A stretch of DNA of 64,000 bases from Brachypterus glaber (taxonomy: Eukaryota; Arthropoda; Insecta; Coleoptera; Kateretidae): NCBI GenBank assembly GCA_958510825.1, contig OY294044.1, positions 38,613,816-38,677,815 on the forward strand. The letters run 5' to 3'. The notes under the pieces were generated by a model. The model did not search any database, was not told the DNA's origin, and saw only the letters and a list, made by a program, of their open reading frames with translations. Positions 22,044 through 32,060 of this stretch are shown in pieces. Each line of letters starts with the position of its first letter. The stretch's first letter is position 1. Both the position numbers and the translations under genes were made by a program.

Positions 22044-22440
22044 TTAATTGATTTACTGTCTATAAATTCTTAATACAAATTAATAAAATAAAAATACAAT
22101 AACTGAATTTTATTTATTTATTTCAAAGTAATGAACATAGGAAAATTTTTTATCGGTGTTCCGAAAAGAGAACATTCTAGCTAGAATGTAATTTTAAGAT
22201 TGGTGCAGAGGGCAAGGAATTTTGGAAGTTTAAACGCAAACAGAAAAGTGGTTGGAGACACTTCGCGAAATGCAAAAACTGTTGATAATAAAGAAGCTGT
22301 CATTTAGACTTTTGAAGAATAATCTGGAACAAGCATTAGTATCGTGGCAAGAAATCTTGATATGTCTGTCCTGTGTTTAATAAACTCTAAAAGATGAAGA
22401 AACGCATTATTTTTAGCAAACTCGCGTTCAATGTATGAAG
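22044..22440 (+). pseudogene. Decayed, oppositely oriented mariner transposase fragment
   Basis: Read on the plus strand, 22200-22440 gives phrases parallel to the DNA-binding half of the minus-strand transposase (KTVDNKEAVI and SIVARNLDMS against KTVDNEEAVI-like and SIVARNLDMS), with stops and shifts between them. It is therefore a second, inverted copy of a close relative. The interval 22044-22309 was the template, or shares its origin, with the insert at 24171-24435. Confidence 0.65.
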
Positions 22441-22444
22441 CATG

Positions 22445-23578
22445 CTAAAGAATATGTTCAAAATGACCTCCACCAACTTGAACACATAAAGCAGCTCTTT
22501 TTAACAGACTTCTCCTGGCATTAATAATCATATTTGGAGTTACTGACTCAAGCGCTTCATGTATTCGGTCTCCTAGTTCTTCTACAGTGTCTGGCATATT
22601 TCTATACACTAAATTTTTTACATGGCCCCATAAAAAGAAGTCCATTGGAGTGAGATCAGGGGATCTAGGAGGCCACCTTCTGGGAACCCCACGGCCTATC
22701 CAACTGTTTGGAAAACTGATGTCGAGTTGGCTTCTTGCCGTTTCTGAGAAATGCACTGGACAGCCATCATGTTGAAACCAGATGTTATCCACATTTGCCA
22801 ACCTTTGAAGTGGGATGTCATCAATAAGATTTTCCACTTCATCCCTTAAGAAGTTAGTGTAGGTTTCGCCATTCAATCTGCCAGGAAACTCATGGGGTCC
22901 AACCTAAAAACAAATATTTTAAGCATTTTATGGTGGTTTATTTCTCAAAATAACTTACTATGGCATCTCCCAATATTCCGGCCCAAATATTCAAGGAAAA
23001 CCTTCGTTAGGGATTTCCTTGCCTGAAGGCATGGGGATTTTCCTGTCCCCAAACATGAGAATTCCTTGAATTAAAAAAACCATCTCTTTGAAACCCAGAC
23101 TCATCCGTAAAAAGAATGCTTTTTACAAAGTATCATTTTCTTGATGTTTCTGCAACAGCCATGTGCAAAATTCGACTTGTAAAGGATAGTCCTCCGGTGT
23201 CAAGCATTGTACTCGAGTGTAATGAAAGGGATGCATTTTTTCATCTTTTAGAATTCGTTGAACAGAGGTCTTAGACATATCAAGATTTCTAGCCACGATA
23301 CTAAGGCTTGTTTCAGGTTCTTCTTCAAAAGCCTGAATGACAGCTTCTTCATTATCAACAGTTCTTGCAGTTCGCGGAGCGCCTCCAATCTCTTTTTTGT
23401 TTGGAGTTAAATTTCCAGAATTTCTTGCCCTTTGCACCAATCTTAAAATAACATTTCTGCTAGGATGTTCTCTATTGGGAAAACGAATAGAATATTCTAC
23501 AGATGTAGCTGAAGCACTCCGGCCACACTCGCCATATAAAATTAGCATTTAGCAATACTCTTCTGAAGTAAACATCAT
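22445..23578 (-). pseudogene. DD41D mariner-like transposase with a 55-bp intron, broken
   Basis: Transposase for the surrounding element. The N-terminal helix-turn-helix half (LILYGECGRSASA, then HPSRNVILRLVQRARNSG, then SLSIVARNLDMSKTSVQRIL) is followed by the catalytic core. The first Asp is in FTDESGF (codon near 23102), the second in WFQHDGCP, the third in SPDLTPMDFFLWG, 41 residues after the second. GTAAGT at 22958 and TTTTTAG at 22904 bound a 55-base intron whose removal keeps the frame (GDAI then VGPHEF). Damage seen: an in-frame TAA before MLILYG, a one-base shift near 23125, and a TAA after RQGNP. All three catalytic Asp codons remain. The start at 23578 is chosen because MFTSEEY precedes the conserved YGEC block. 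Confidence 0.85.
22904..22958 (-). other. 55-bp spliceosomal intron in the transposase
   Basis: On the minus strand the sequence is CCATA|GTAAGTTATTTT ... TTGTTTTTAG|GTTGGACC. Donor and acceptor match consensus, and splicing restores a continuous conserved reading frame. The length is typical of short insect introns. Confidence 0.75.
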
Positions 23579-23921
23579 GAAAGTTTTGATATTTTTTTAT
23601 GACATTAATAAATATTTATGTCACATTAATCACCATGTCAACCTACAGAATATGTACCTGCAATAATTAAATTTGCTTCCATAGCTACAAATTCAACCTT
23701 TAATGGTAATTTATAATCAGAAACAGTATTGGTCCACTTAAAGCGTTCTTATTTTTGAATTGAACGAAGATGGATTTTTTTTGAAATTTTTTTCATATTT
23801 TCCAGAGGGTTTTTAATATACCCTCAAATTTCGGTACGCGAGCTCTGGAACAGGCTGTATGTGTGTGTGCCTTGGACTACATAGAAATTTTAGACGCTAG
23901 CTGTACTCGTTCACAGCTCAC

Positions 23922-25376
23922 ATGGGTCCGACAACTAGGTCTGCTACTTCAGTAAGCAGCGAAGGAGCTTCTCAACCTGATGCAGACATGGATAGGCGTT
24001 CCCAGCAAGTTGTCTTCGATGATAAAATTCTTAAGGCCTTTGAAGTTATAAAGGATATTGATACTGAAAGAAGCAGTATAAAAAGGGACAACTACACAGA
24101 TCAAAAAGCTGCAATAAAAGGGCTAATTGATACCCTTATTCAAATTCTTGTTGAGGTGAAAGAAAGCTCTTAATTGATTTACTGGCTATAAATTCTTAAT
24201 ACAAATTAATAAAATAAAAATACAATAACTGAATTTTATTTATTTATTTCAAAGTAATGAACATAGGAAAAATTTTTATCGGTGTTCCGAAAAGAGAACA
24301 TTCTAGCTAGAATGTAATTTTAAGATTGGTGCAGAGGGCAAGGAATTTTGGAAGTTTAAACGCAAACAGAAAAGTGGTTGGAGACACTTCGCGAAATGCA
24401 AAAACTGTTGATAATAAAAAAGCTGTCATTTAGACACTGAAAGAAGCAGTATAAAAAGGGACAACTACACAGATCAAAAAGCTGCAATAAAAGGGCTAAT
24501 TGATACCCTTATTCAAATTCTTGTTGAGGTGAAAGAAAGCTCTGGTTACATTTTTAGGCAAGTTGAATTAGCCGACGAAGTAAGACAGGTTAAGGACATG
24601 GTTCAAAACCAATCAAATTTTCAAGAAACCATCATGAATAAGTTGATGGATATCAAATCAGCCCCCGAAAATACCGCATACAGCCAGATAACCTCCAAAA
24701 CCTTGACGCCCAAAGTTGTCATGCCCACTGGCAAGAATGCTACTCCAAAAAAGACCTTTAGAGTTCTTTTACAACCGGACGACCCCAATATTACTGCAGA
24801 AAAGCTCAAGGATAACATAGTTAAAAGCATTGTACCCAGTTCTCTGGGCTTGGAAAGACCTAGAATCTATAAAAGTAAGGATGGAGTTATTATAGAGGCC
24901 GATAATGACAGAAGATCTGAAATTATCCAGGCCAAGAAATAATAAATCTTAAAGTGCAGGCTTGCAACCTTGACAAGCTAAAACCTAGACTGGCTATTTT
25001 CAACGTACCCGTAGCTGTCTCACAAGAAGATTTAGAGTTAGCCATTAAGAAAGAAAATTTTGCAGAAATGGATATAGGCTCAGTAAAGCCTATCTATAAA
25101 TTTGGCAAAAGGGATAGGCATTACGTGCACTGGGTGGTAGAGGCAGATCATAGTGCAAGAGCAGCTTTAATTTCTCGGGGAAAAATTGGCTTACAGTGGC
25201 ATACTTGCCTTGTTAAGGACCATGTTCAGGTATCACAATGTTTTAGGTGCCTTAAGTTTGGACATATCGCCACAAAATGTGTAAAAACTAAACACGATCC
25301 AGCTTGCCGTTTTTGCCTAGATAAACATGAGTCAAGAACGTGCAATTTGAAGGATAAGCCAGAGAATGCGATCTGA
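23922..25376 (+). pseudogene. R1-clade retrotransposon ORF1 (Gag-like), copy 1, interrupted
   Basis: ORF1 encodes the RNA-binding chaperone of the element. The start is the ATG at 23922 (MGPTTRSATSV). The first 83 codons end where a foreign 265-base insert begins. The frame resumes after it, because the last 108 bases before the insert are repeated behind it. A second break near 24942 moves the rest into another frame, which ends with two zinc knuckles, CFRCLKFGHIATKC and CRFCLDKHESRTC, followed by a stop at 25376. The paired knuckles and the position just before an endonuclease-RT ORF are typical of R1/Jockey-group Gag. With the insert and shift the copy cannot make the full protein. Confidence 0.85.
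24063..24543. repeat. 108-bp perfect duplication flanking a 265-bp templated insert
   Basis: 24063-24170 and 24436-24543 are the same 108 bases (ACTGAAAGAAGCAGTATAAA ... GAAAGCTCT). Between them, 24171-24435 matches 22044-22309 almost base for base. The left junction shares CTCT microhomology with the sequence before the source copy, and the right junction stops abruptly after CATTTAGAC. This is not a transposon target duplication of normal size; template switching or microhomology-mediated repair fits better. Confidence 0.9.
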
Positions 25377-25428
25377 GTCCTTTGTACTACGCATAATAGG
25401 GTCAGAAAGTTAAGGGATGATGTGAAGC

Positions 25429-28400
25429 ATGTTGCAGGTTCAACCAAATGTGGAGTGGTCCGAAGGAGGTTACAAGAGCAAGTGGACAACACGGAGTACG
25501 GAATTTACTGAAAGAGATGTTGAATGGGCAGGATCACTAAAAATCGGTCAAGTTAACCTGCAAAAGTCCGAAACAGCTACCTCCGAAATGCTTATAACGG
25601 CTGTTGACAGTGGAGTTGACATACTCATAATTCAGGAACCCTACAGAAGAAGAGGTAACAGCGGTAACTATCATATACCTCACTGCAGCAGATTTCGAGT
25701 CTACGCAAGTGTGGATAACGATTTTAGAGCAGCAGTTATCTTGCTTAACCCGGCACTGGACGATATGTTGGTCATACAACATACTTCCAATATGCAGTGT
25801 GTTGTAAGGGTTAAGTGTAGGGAGTCGAATTTTACAGTGATATCTGCATACTGGCCTCCGATAAACTGCCAGAGGGATATTACACCGGATTTGGATAACC
25901 TAGAGCAAGCCCTTAACCAGATCACTGATAGTATTATTGTTTTGGGAGTTGACACCAATGCCAGAAACACCGTATGGCAATCTGATCGTAATGATTTGAG
26001 AGGTATTGCTATCACAGACTTCGTCAGTGCTAGAAATCTTCATGTCGTCAATCAGCCTGGGTTTCCCACCACTTTCTCTAACCATCAAGGATACAGTAAT
26101 ATAGATGTCACTATAACCACTGACTTAGGTATGCACAAAATCACGGATTGGGCCGTGCATCCCCACAAAACTAGTATTGATCACAGGCTCATAACTTTTA
26201 AACTTACTTGTAGCCTAAACCCTACTCTTAACTATAAATGGGTACGAAGTAAGAACAATATCAATAAAAACACTGCACTTGACATGAGCATTAGGGCTAT
26301 TGATCTGCTTGAAGCTATCCCGTGGTCTCCTGGCACTGTAGGTATTGAGAATCGTGCTACTTCACTCACTTCAGCTCTTCAAGAAATATCCGAGGTTTGC
26401 ATTCCCAAAAGAAAACTTTTCGCACATAGACCAAATTGGTGGAACGATCAGTATGAAAATGCAAAGAGACGACTACATTCGGACAGAAAAGCTTTTCAGA
26501 GAGCCAGGGGAGATAACAGAGCAAGGTTGCTATTAGTATATTTGGAAGCTAAGGAATCCTACGCAAACACCACTGAAAAAGTAAGAAATAAATCCTGGTG
26601 CAATTTTGTACAAACGGAGCTTAGGTCATCTCCTTGGAGTCTACCGTACAAGCTCGCTGCTAAAAAGTGTGGGCCTACGCCTATTGAGTCCACCATCAGC
26701 ATTAATGGTAACTACACAACTGACTTTGAGCAAACTGCAAATATTCTTCTGGACAAATTCGTACTGACGGACAATCCTCAGGAGGACACAGAGGAACAGG
26801 CTGCATTCAGGGAAAGAGCTTTAACAGTTACCAGCATGTTCGTGATGCAAGTGAGGAAGAAGTTGGGTTTTTGTTAAAAGGTATTAACAATAACAAGGCT
26901 ACTGGTCCAGACGATCTTTCAGCTCCACTGCTCAAACTGGTTTTGCCAGCTATAATAAACTACCTCACAAGACTTTACAATGACTGTCTTGGCCAAAGCT
27001 ATTTTCCAAAAATCTGGAAAAAAGGTAAAATTGTTCTTGTAAACAAATCTGGACGCAATAGCAAGAACATTGAGGATTGTCGACCAATAACTCTGCTTTC
27101 CATGTTGGGAAAAGTTTTGGAAAAACTAATTAAGACAAGACTTGAGGAGTCGCAGGACAACTTATATGGTCAAAGGCAGTATGGCTTCGTACATGGTAGG
27201 AGTACCATCGATGCTATTGAAGATACCCTAGTAGCAATTGACAACCTTCAGCATTACAAATATCAAGCCTTAGTCTTACTTGATATCCAGGGAGCCTTTG
27301 ACAGTGTATGGTGGCCAACTATCATAAATGCCTTAGCTGATGATGACATACCCAACTGCCTTCTTCAACTTTTCAAAAGCTACCTACAAGATAGAATCTC
27401 GCAGCTTATTTATGCAGGAACTTTGGCGAGCAAGGAGAACACGATAGGCTGTCCACAGGGTTCAGTTTCAGGACCATCCCTCTGGAATAAAGCACTCAAG
27501 AAACTTCTGGAACTTGAACTACTATACGGTGAGGTCTACGCATATGCTGACGATGTTGGTTACGTTGTTGCGGGAAATACCCGTACTGAGCTGGAGGAAC
27601 ATGCCACGGCCGATTTAAAAATTATTACTGACTGGGCTAGTAGTAACAAACTTTCCTTTTCGAAAGAAAAGTGTAAATTTATTCTTTTTGGTCCTAACCT
27701 TGTCAGAAGCCCAGCCATTAGATTGTATGGTAGAATTATTAAAAGGATACCGGAAGCCAAACATCTAGGTGTCATCATCGATTCTAAGAGAAGTTTTGTA
27801 TCTCACATTAGGTATACCACAGAGAAGGCCAAGGAAGTTTTTGTCAGACTCAGATCGCTGACAAAAAAGCTTTACAATCCCCCAGAACAGGCAATGAGGA
27901 CAATCTATGAACGAGCTATCATACCCCTCACCACTTATGGATTGGAAATCTGGGGCTCACGGTCAGGAACAGCTAGATTTAAAATAGCCCTGGATAGCGT
28001 AAGTGGAACTTGCGCACAGGCTATTGCGGGTACTTCCTACTAAGCTTCCTGTGTGTTGGCTCAGATACCACCACTCTCCATCCAAATAGATGAACTTATC
28101 TTCAGAAAGGCACTAAGAAGGTGCGTGTTTATTAGGTATGGAGATGCAAGGCCTGGTCTACTTAGATACGACATTACACGGCTAGCTAGGGAAGAGACTC
28201 TAAGAAGATGGCAGGAATCCTGGGACGATGCGGAGACTGGTAGGACCACTTATAGGTTTCTTTCAAGCCTACAAGATAGAATGGCACTAAACCTAAAGCT
28301 TGATAAGGAATTAACCCAAGTCCTTACGGGCCATGGTAACTTTCGAGTCCACCTATTTCGGATTGGAAAGGAGGTGTCGTGGGACTGTAGCACTTGCGGA

Positions 28401-28595
28401 GCAGATATTGAAGACAATCCAATACATCGCATTGAAGTTTGTCCAGCCTTCGAGAACGCAAGGGCCGCCATAGTTAATTCTATTGGCCATGCAATTGTCT
28501 TACAGGATCTCATCATGGAGCTGCTAAACAATAATAGTTTAGACCTTTTAAAGGATTTCATCGCGGAGGAGTTTAGGATCGTGGAGCGAAATTAG
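25429..28595 (+). pseudogene. R1-clade ORF2 (endonuclease and reverse transcriptase), copy 1
   Basis: Replicative protein of the element. The APE-type endonuclease comes first (IIQEPYRR, VISAYWPP, LGVDTNARNTVW, SNIDVTI, SIDHRLI). The reverse transcriptase follows, with NNKATGPDDLSAPLLK, LLDIQGAFDSVWW, CPQGSVSGPSLW and the catalytic YAYADDVGYVV (about 27538-27570). The C-terminal knuckle CSTCGADIEDNPIHRIEVC is at about 28390-28445. Disruptions: a frameshift between about 26835 and 26877, and a TAA at 28041-28043 where copy 2 has CAA in the same context (SY-Q-ASCVLA). The GS(V)SGPxxWN style and paired Gag knuckles place it in the R1 clade. It ends 28593-28595, followed by its 3' UTR. Confidence 0.88.
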
Positions 28596-28682
28596 CCAGT
28601 CGTTTAGTGTTATAGTGTGTGCTAAGTGTGTTTGTGTTGGTTATCAATCAGTGTCAGTGCCAGTATATATATAGACGTAATT

Positions 28683-28760
28683 GGAGGGTTACGGTACCTC
28701 CAGCGGCTTAGCCGCAAAATTTAAGGGATAGGGCCTTCTAGAAGGTATTGTACCTATCTC
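28683..28760 (+). ncRNA. Structured 3' UTR element of R1-like copy 1
   Basis: Three potential stems occur in order: GGAGG...CCTCC, GCGGCTTAGCCGC, and GATAGG[GCCTTCTAGAAGG...]CCTATC. Copy 2 keeps the same three-stem layout at 30776-30858 with different bases in the outer stem. That pattern suggests a conserved RNA structure, perhaps the reverse transcriptase recognition site. It is part of the element RNA, not an independent gene. Confidence 0.5.
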
Positions 28761-28799
28761 TATTTATGTAGGGTAAAATAAATAAAATAAATAAAATAG

Positions 28800-28950
28800 G
28801 GAAGGCATGCAAAAAAGGACAGGGTATTGAGGACTGGATAGATAGAATATCTACTATCCGGGGGTGGTGGCCACCATGGAGACATGGTGGGGTACCTTCA
28901 GTGCTGGGCTCCCCTTTCCTTTTTTTTTTGTCCGTCTTTCCGTCTGTCCG
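28800..28950 (+). repeat. Tail segment with hairpin and (TCCG)n, after copy 1
   Basis: It contains the hairpin CCACCATGGAGACATGGTGG, the word GGGGTACCTTCAGTGCTGG, a T run and a short TCCG tract that directly abuts the 5' truncated end of the second copy. The matching segment after copy 2 is 30946-31128. It may be part of the element's 3' terminus or a shared target sequence. Confidence 0.6.
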
Positions 28951-30716
28951 GGGGCAGGGCAAGAGGTGTGACCACGGCAGAACGTCCAGTTCGTGAAGTT
29001 TCTGAAGCAGAAGTTGGTGCACTTATTAAAGCTGTAAAGAACAATAAAGCTACGGGACCCTCTAACCTTTCAGCACCTTTTCTAAAAATAGTGTTACCTG
29101 CAATTCTTAAATACCTTACCAGGCTATACAATGACTGTCTGAGCCAAACTTACTTCCCACGAATCTGGAAAGTTGGCAAAGTAGTTATGATCCCTAAGGG
29201 AAGTACAGGAAAAGATTTCAGGCCCATCACACTGCTGCCTATTCTGGTTAAAGTTCTTGAAAGGTTGATAATAACTAGACTTGACGAATCCCAAATTAAT
29301 CCAGATGGTGAGAGACAGCATGGATTTGTAACGGGCAGGAGTACCATCACTGCAATCGAAGCAACTCTAGGAGCGGTAGTCGCACAACCCGGCCAGTATA
29401 AAGTCTTAGTGCTATTGGATATCCATGGAGCATTCGATTGCGTGTGGTGGCCTACCATTATAAATTCTCTGGCTGACGATAATATACCAAATAAAATACT
29501 CCAGATGCAGAAAAGTTACCTTCAATTTAGACTCTCCAAAATTGATTACTCGGGTGTAAATGCGTGCAAAGAAAACGAGAAAGGTTGTCCTCAAGGGTCC
29601 GTTGCTGGTCCTACGCTGTGGAAAAGAGCTCTTAAAAAACTACTGCAGATGGAACTTGAATTTGGAGAGATGCATGCTTATGCTGATGATATTGGTTATG
29701 TAGTAAGTGGTTCCACATGCGTAGAGCTAGAAAACAGAGCCAATACAGATCTGAGGAAAATTACTGACTGGGCTACATCTAACAAACTAACCTTTTCTCA
29801 TGAAAAGTCTAAATATATACTTTTTGGAGGTTTGGTCAGAAACCCGGCTATAAGACTGTATGGAAGAAGAATACGAAGAGTATATGAGGCCAAACACCTG
29901 GGTATCATCATCGACTGTAGGAGGAATTACGCTGCACACATCAAATACGCGACAGATAAGGCTAAGACACATTTTGCCAAGATAAGAGCCTTAACGAGAA
30001 AACTTTATAAGCCACCTTCGAATGCAATAAGGACTTTTTTATGAAGGAGCCATAATTCCCTTAACTATGTATGGACTGGAGATATGGGGCTTCCGCACTG
30101 GCATCGCACGTACAACCACAGCTCTAGACAGCGTCAGCGGGACCTGCGCGCAGGTCGTTGCTGGTGCCTACTCACCAACCTCATATCAGGCCTCATGCGT
30201 TCTTGCAAAAATTCCCCCCCTATCCATACTGGTTGAAGAGATTAAATTCAAAAAGGCATCTAAAAGAAGGGACAACATAGCTTATGGAAATGCTCGAACG
30301 GGCCTCTCAAGAAATGCCAACAACCAGCTAGCCAGAGAGGAGACTTTAAGAAGATGGCAGGAATCGTGGGACGAATCAACCAAAGGCAGGAATACGTACC
30401 TTCTTATTCCGGACATTACTCTTAGGTTGAGTTTGAACTTGAAACTTGACGGATAGGAAAGTCTCACGATGGCAACTGTCCAGTTTGTGGTCAACAATTC
30501 GAAGATAACCCGATTCATAGAATTGAATATTGTCAATGCTTTAATGGTCCTAGGAATTTAATAACCACTACATTAGGGCACTACATCGTCGTTGGAAATC
30601 TCGTGGAAGAACTCTGTGACATTGACCAGCTTGATCTTCTTAAGGCTTTATTTTGCCAGAAAACAGAACAAATTTTGAAAATTAAAGCTAGTGTTAGTTT
30701 CAGTGCGTGCACGTGA
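28951..30716 (+). pseudogene. R1-clade ORF2, copy 2, 5' truncated
   Basis: A second member of the same lineage. It starts abruptly after a TCCG tract just before the reverse transcriptase (AERPVREVSEAEVGALIKAV) and therefore lacks ORF1 and endonuclease. RT motifs are present: NNKATGPSNLSAPFLK, LLDIHGAFDCVWW, CPQGSVAGPTLW and HAYADDIGYVV. The frame shifts near 30040 (after AIRTF) and again near 30455, where the coding trace continues into CPVCGQQFEDNPIHRIEYC, the terminal knuckle. It ends at a TGA at 30714-30716. Clear amino-acid divergence from copy 1 shows the two are separate insertions rather than a recent duplication. Confidence 0.85.
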
Positions 30717-30775
30717 TGTGAGGTGTTACTGGTAACGTTTGTGTTAGTTCTTTAGTTCGTTTGCGTTAAGTGTTA

Positions 30776-30858
30776 GGGAGGGTAACGGTACCTCCTGCGG
30801 TTCTACCGCGAATCTTAAGTGGGTAAGGGCCTTTCTTAAGGTATTGTACCTCACCCAC
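30776..30858 (+). ncRNA. Structured 3' UTR element of R1-like copy 2
   Basis: Same layout as 28683-28760: GGAGG...CCTCC, GCGGTTCTACCGC, and an outer GTGGG...CCCAC stem around CCTTTCTTAAGG. The outer stem differs in sequence from copy 1 but still pairs. Confidence 0.5.
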
Positions 30859-30945
30859 ATCAAATTGTTGCCCCTAATTTATTGTAAATATTATTATAAA
30901 TGAAACAAAAAAAGACAAATAAAGAAAGCGTAATCCAAGCTGCAA

Positions 30946-31128
30946 TGCAGCAAAAAAGGAAAGGGCATCAGAAGAGACTGGAAGGACAGTTTACTGCTTT
31001 CCGGGGGTGGTGGGGCCACCATGGCTTGCCATGGTGGGGTACCTTCAGTGCTGGCTTCCCCCTTTCCTTTTTTTTTTGTCCGTCTGTCCGTCCGTCCGTC
31101 CGTCTGTCTGTCTGTTGTCTGTCTGTCA
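30946..31128 (+). repeat. Tail segment with hairpin and (TCCG/TCTG)n, after copy 2
   Basis: It parallels 28800-28950: hairpin CCACCATGGCTTGCCATGGTGG (here two base pairs longer), GGGGTACCTTCAGTGCTGG, a T run and a longer tetranucleotide tract at 31077-31128. Confidence 0.6.
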
Positions 31129-31129
31129 C

Positions 31130-31449
31130 GAACGCTTTGAGCTAAAGACTTCAAATTTGGACCGTGGGTTGATACTTCAAAGTTCTAGGCTAAAATTGTT
31201 TTTGGTAAAAATAGGGGAGGGGTAAGGGGGTAAAATAGGGGTATTATTTTTTTTTTCATTTTTCGACAAAAGAAAATTTTAAATAATTTTTGGTCAAAAA
31301 GTCATCCATTAAAAAATATCACTCGCTTGGGGGGAGGTCCATAGTACACTAAGGTTAGAAAAAAAAAACATTAAGAAAGAGTGACAACGGGATGTAGGGG
31401 TCTAAAATCATCAATTTTTAAATTGATTTGTTTTATAGATAAGCTCTTA
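31130..31449. other. Repeat-like non-coding stretch
   Basis: Begins ACGAACGCTTTGAGCTAAAG after the tetranucleotide tract, then AT-rich sequence up to the gap. No gene seen. Confidence 0.35.
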
Positions 31450-31649
31450 NNNNNNNNNNNNNNNNNNNNNNNNNNNNNNNNNNNNNNNNNNNNNNNNNNN
31501 NNNNNNNNNNNNNNNNNNNNNNNNNNNNNNNNNNNNNNNNNNNNNNNNNNNNNNNNNNNNNNNNNNNNNNNNNNNNNNNNNNNNNNNNNNNNNNNNNNNN
31601 NNNNNNNNNNNNNNNNNNNNNNNNNNNNNNNNNNNNNNNNNNNNNNNNN
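31450..31649. other. Assembly gap (200 N)
   Basis: Exactly 200 N; true size unknown. Confidence 0.99.
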
Positions 31650-31779
31650 TTTTGGTGCTCTGAATAAGCGGTCCAATCAGAATCCAACCGTGATCTCTTC
31701 GCCTTATTAAACAATTTTTTTGTTATGATCCCAGATTTGGTTGTTAATAATGTGGACTAAAGAGTATATATTTATCAGA

Positions 31780-32010
31780 GGCGGATCCACGGGAAGGGGG
31801 GATAGAATAAAATAATTGCAAAATTTTTAGAAGCGTAAAATTCGTAAAAAAATTGCCTGCGGCGCTAGTTTCTTGTATTTTTGTAAATTTTATTTAATTA
31901 ATTGTAAATTATAAGAATGGTTTAAGAATAAAATAGACCATCGAATTTGTAAAAAAATCGCCTGCGGTGCTAGGGCTTTCTAACGTTTTTTTTTCTTAAT
32001 TCAAGGATAT
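31780..32010. repeat. Second site of the 'tgcggcgcta' repeat
   Basis: It opens with a transposon-end-like GGCGGATCCACGGGAAGG, then two cores (GCCTGCGGCGCTAG and GCCTGCGGTGCTAGGGCTTT), and closes with TTAATTCAAGGATATAAAA, which parallels the array at 9784-10990. It abuts the 5' limit of the ubiquitin protease pseudogene. Confidence 0.6.
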
Positions 32011-32060
32011 AAAATTTTATTTTTTTTTATGTTTGATTGATGTTACCCATAATGTTTCAG

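Larger units (their letters stand above)
21640..23857 (-). mobile_element. DD41D mariner-like DNA transposon, TA target duplication
   Basis: Both ends carry 92-base inverted repeats (21640-21731 and 23766-23857), starting CAGCCTGTTCCAGA at one end and complementary at the other, with TA on each side (21638-21639 and 23858-23859). The transposase pseudogene is on the minus strand. The rest includes a piece of a second, oppositely oriented relative (about 22200-22440). The element sits within what appears to be the 5' leader of the R1-like retrotransposon. Confidence 0.93.

Noticed and set aside
31371..31714. ORFs spanning the 31450-31649 gap (also one across 10434-10633)
   Set aside because: They consist mainly of N; not real reading frames.
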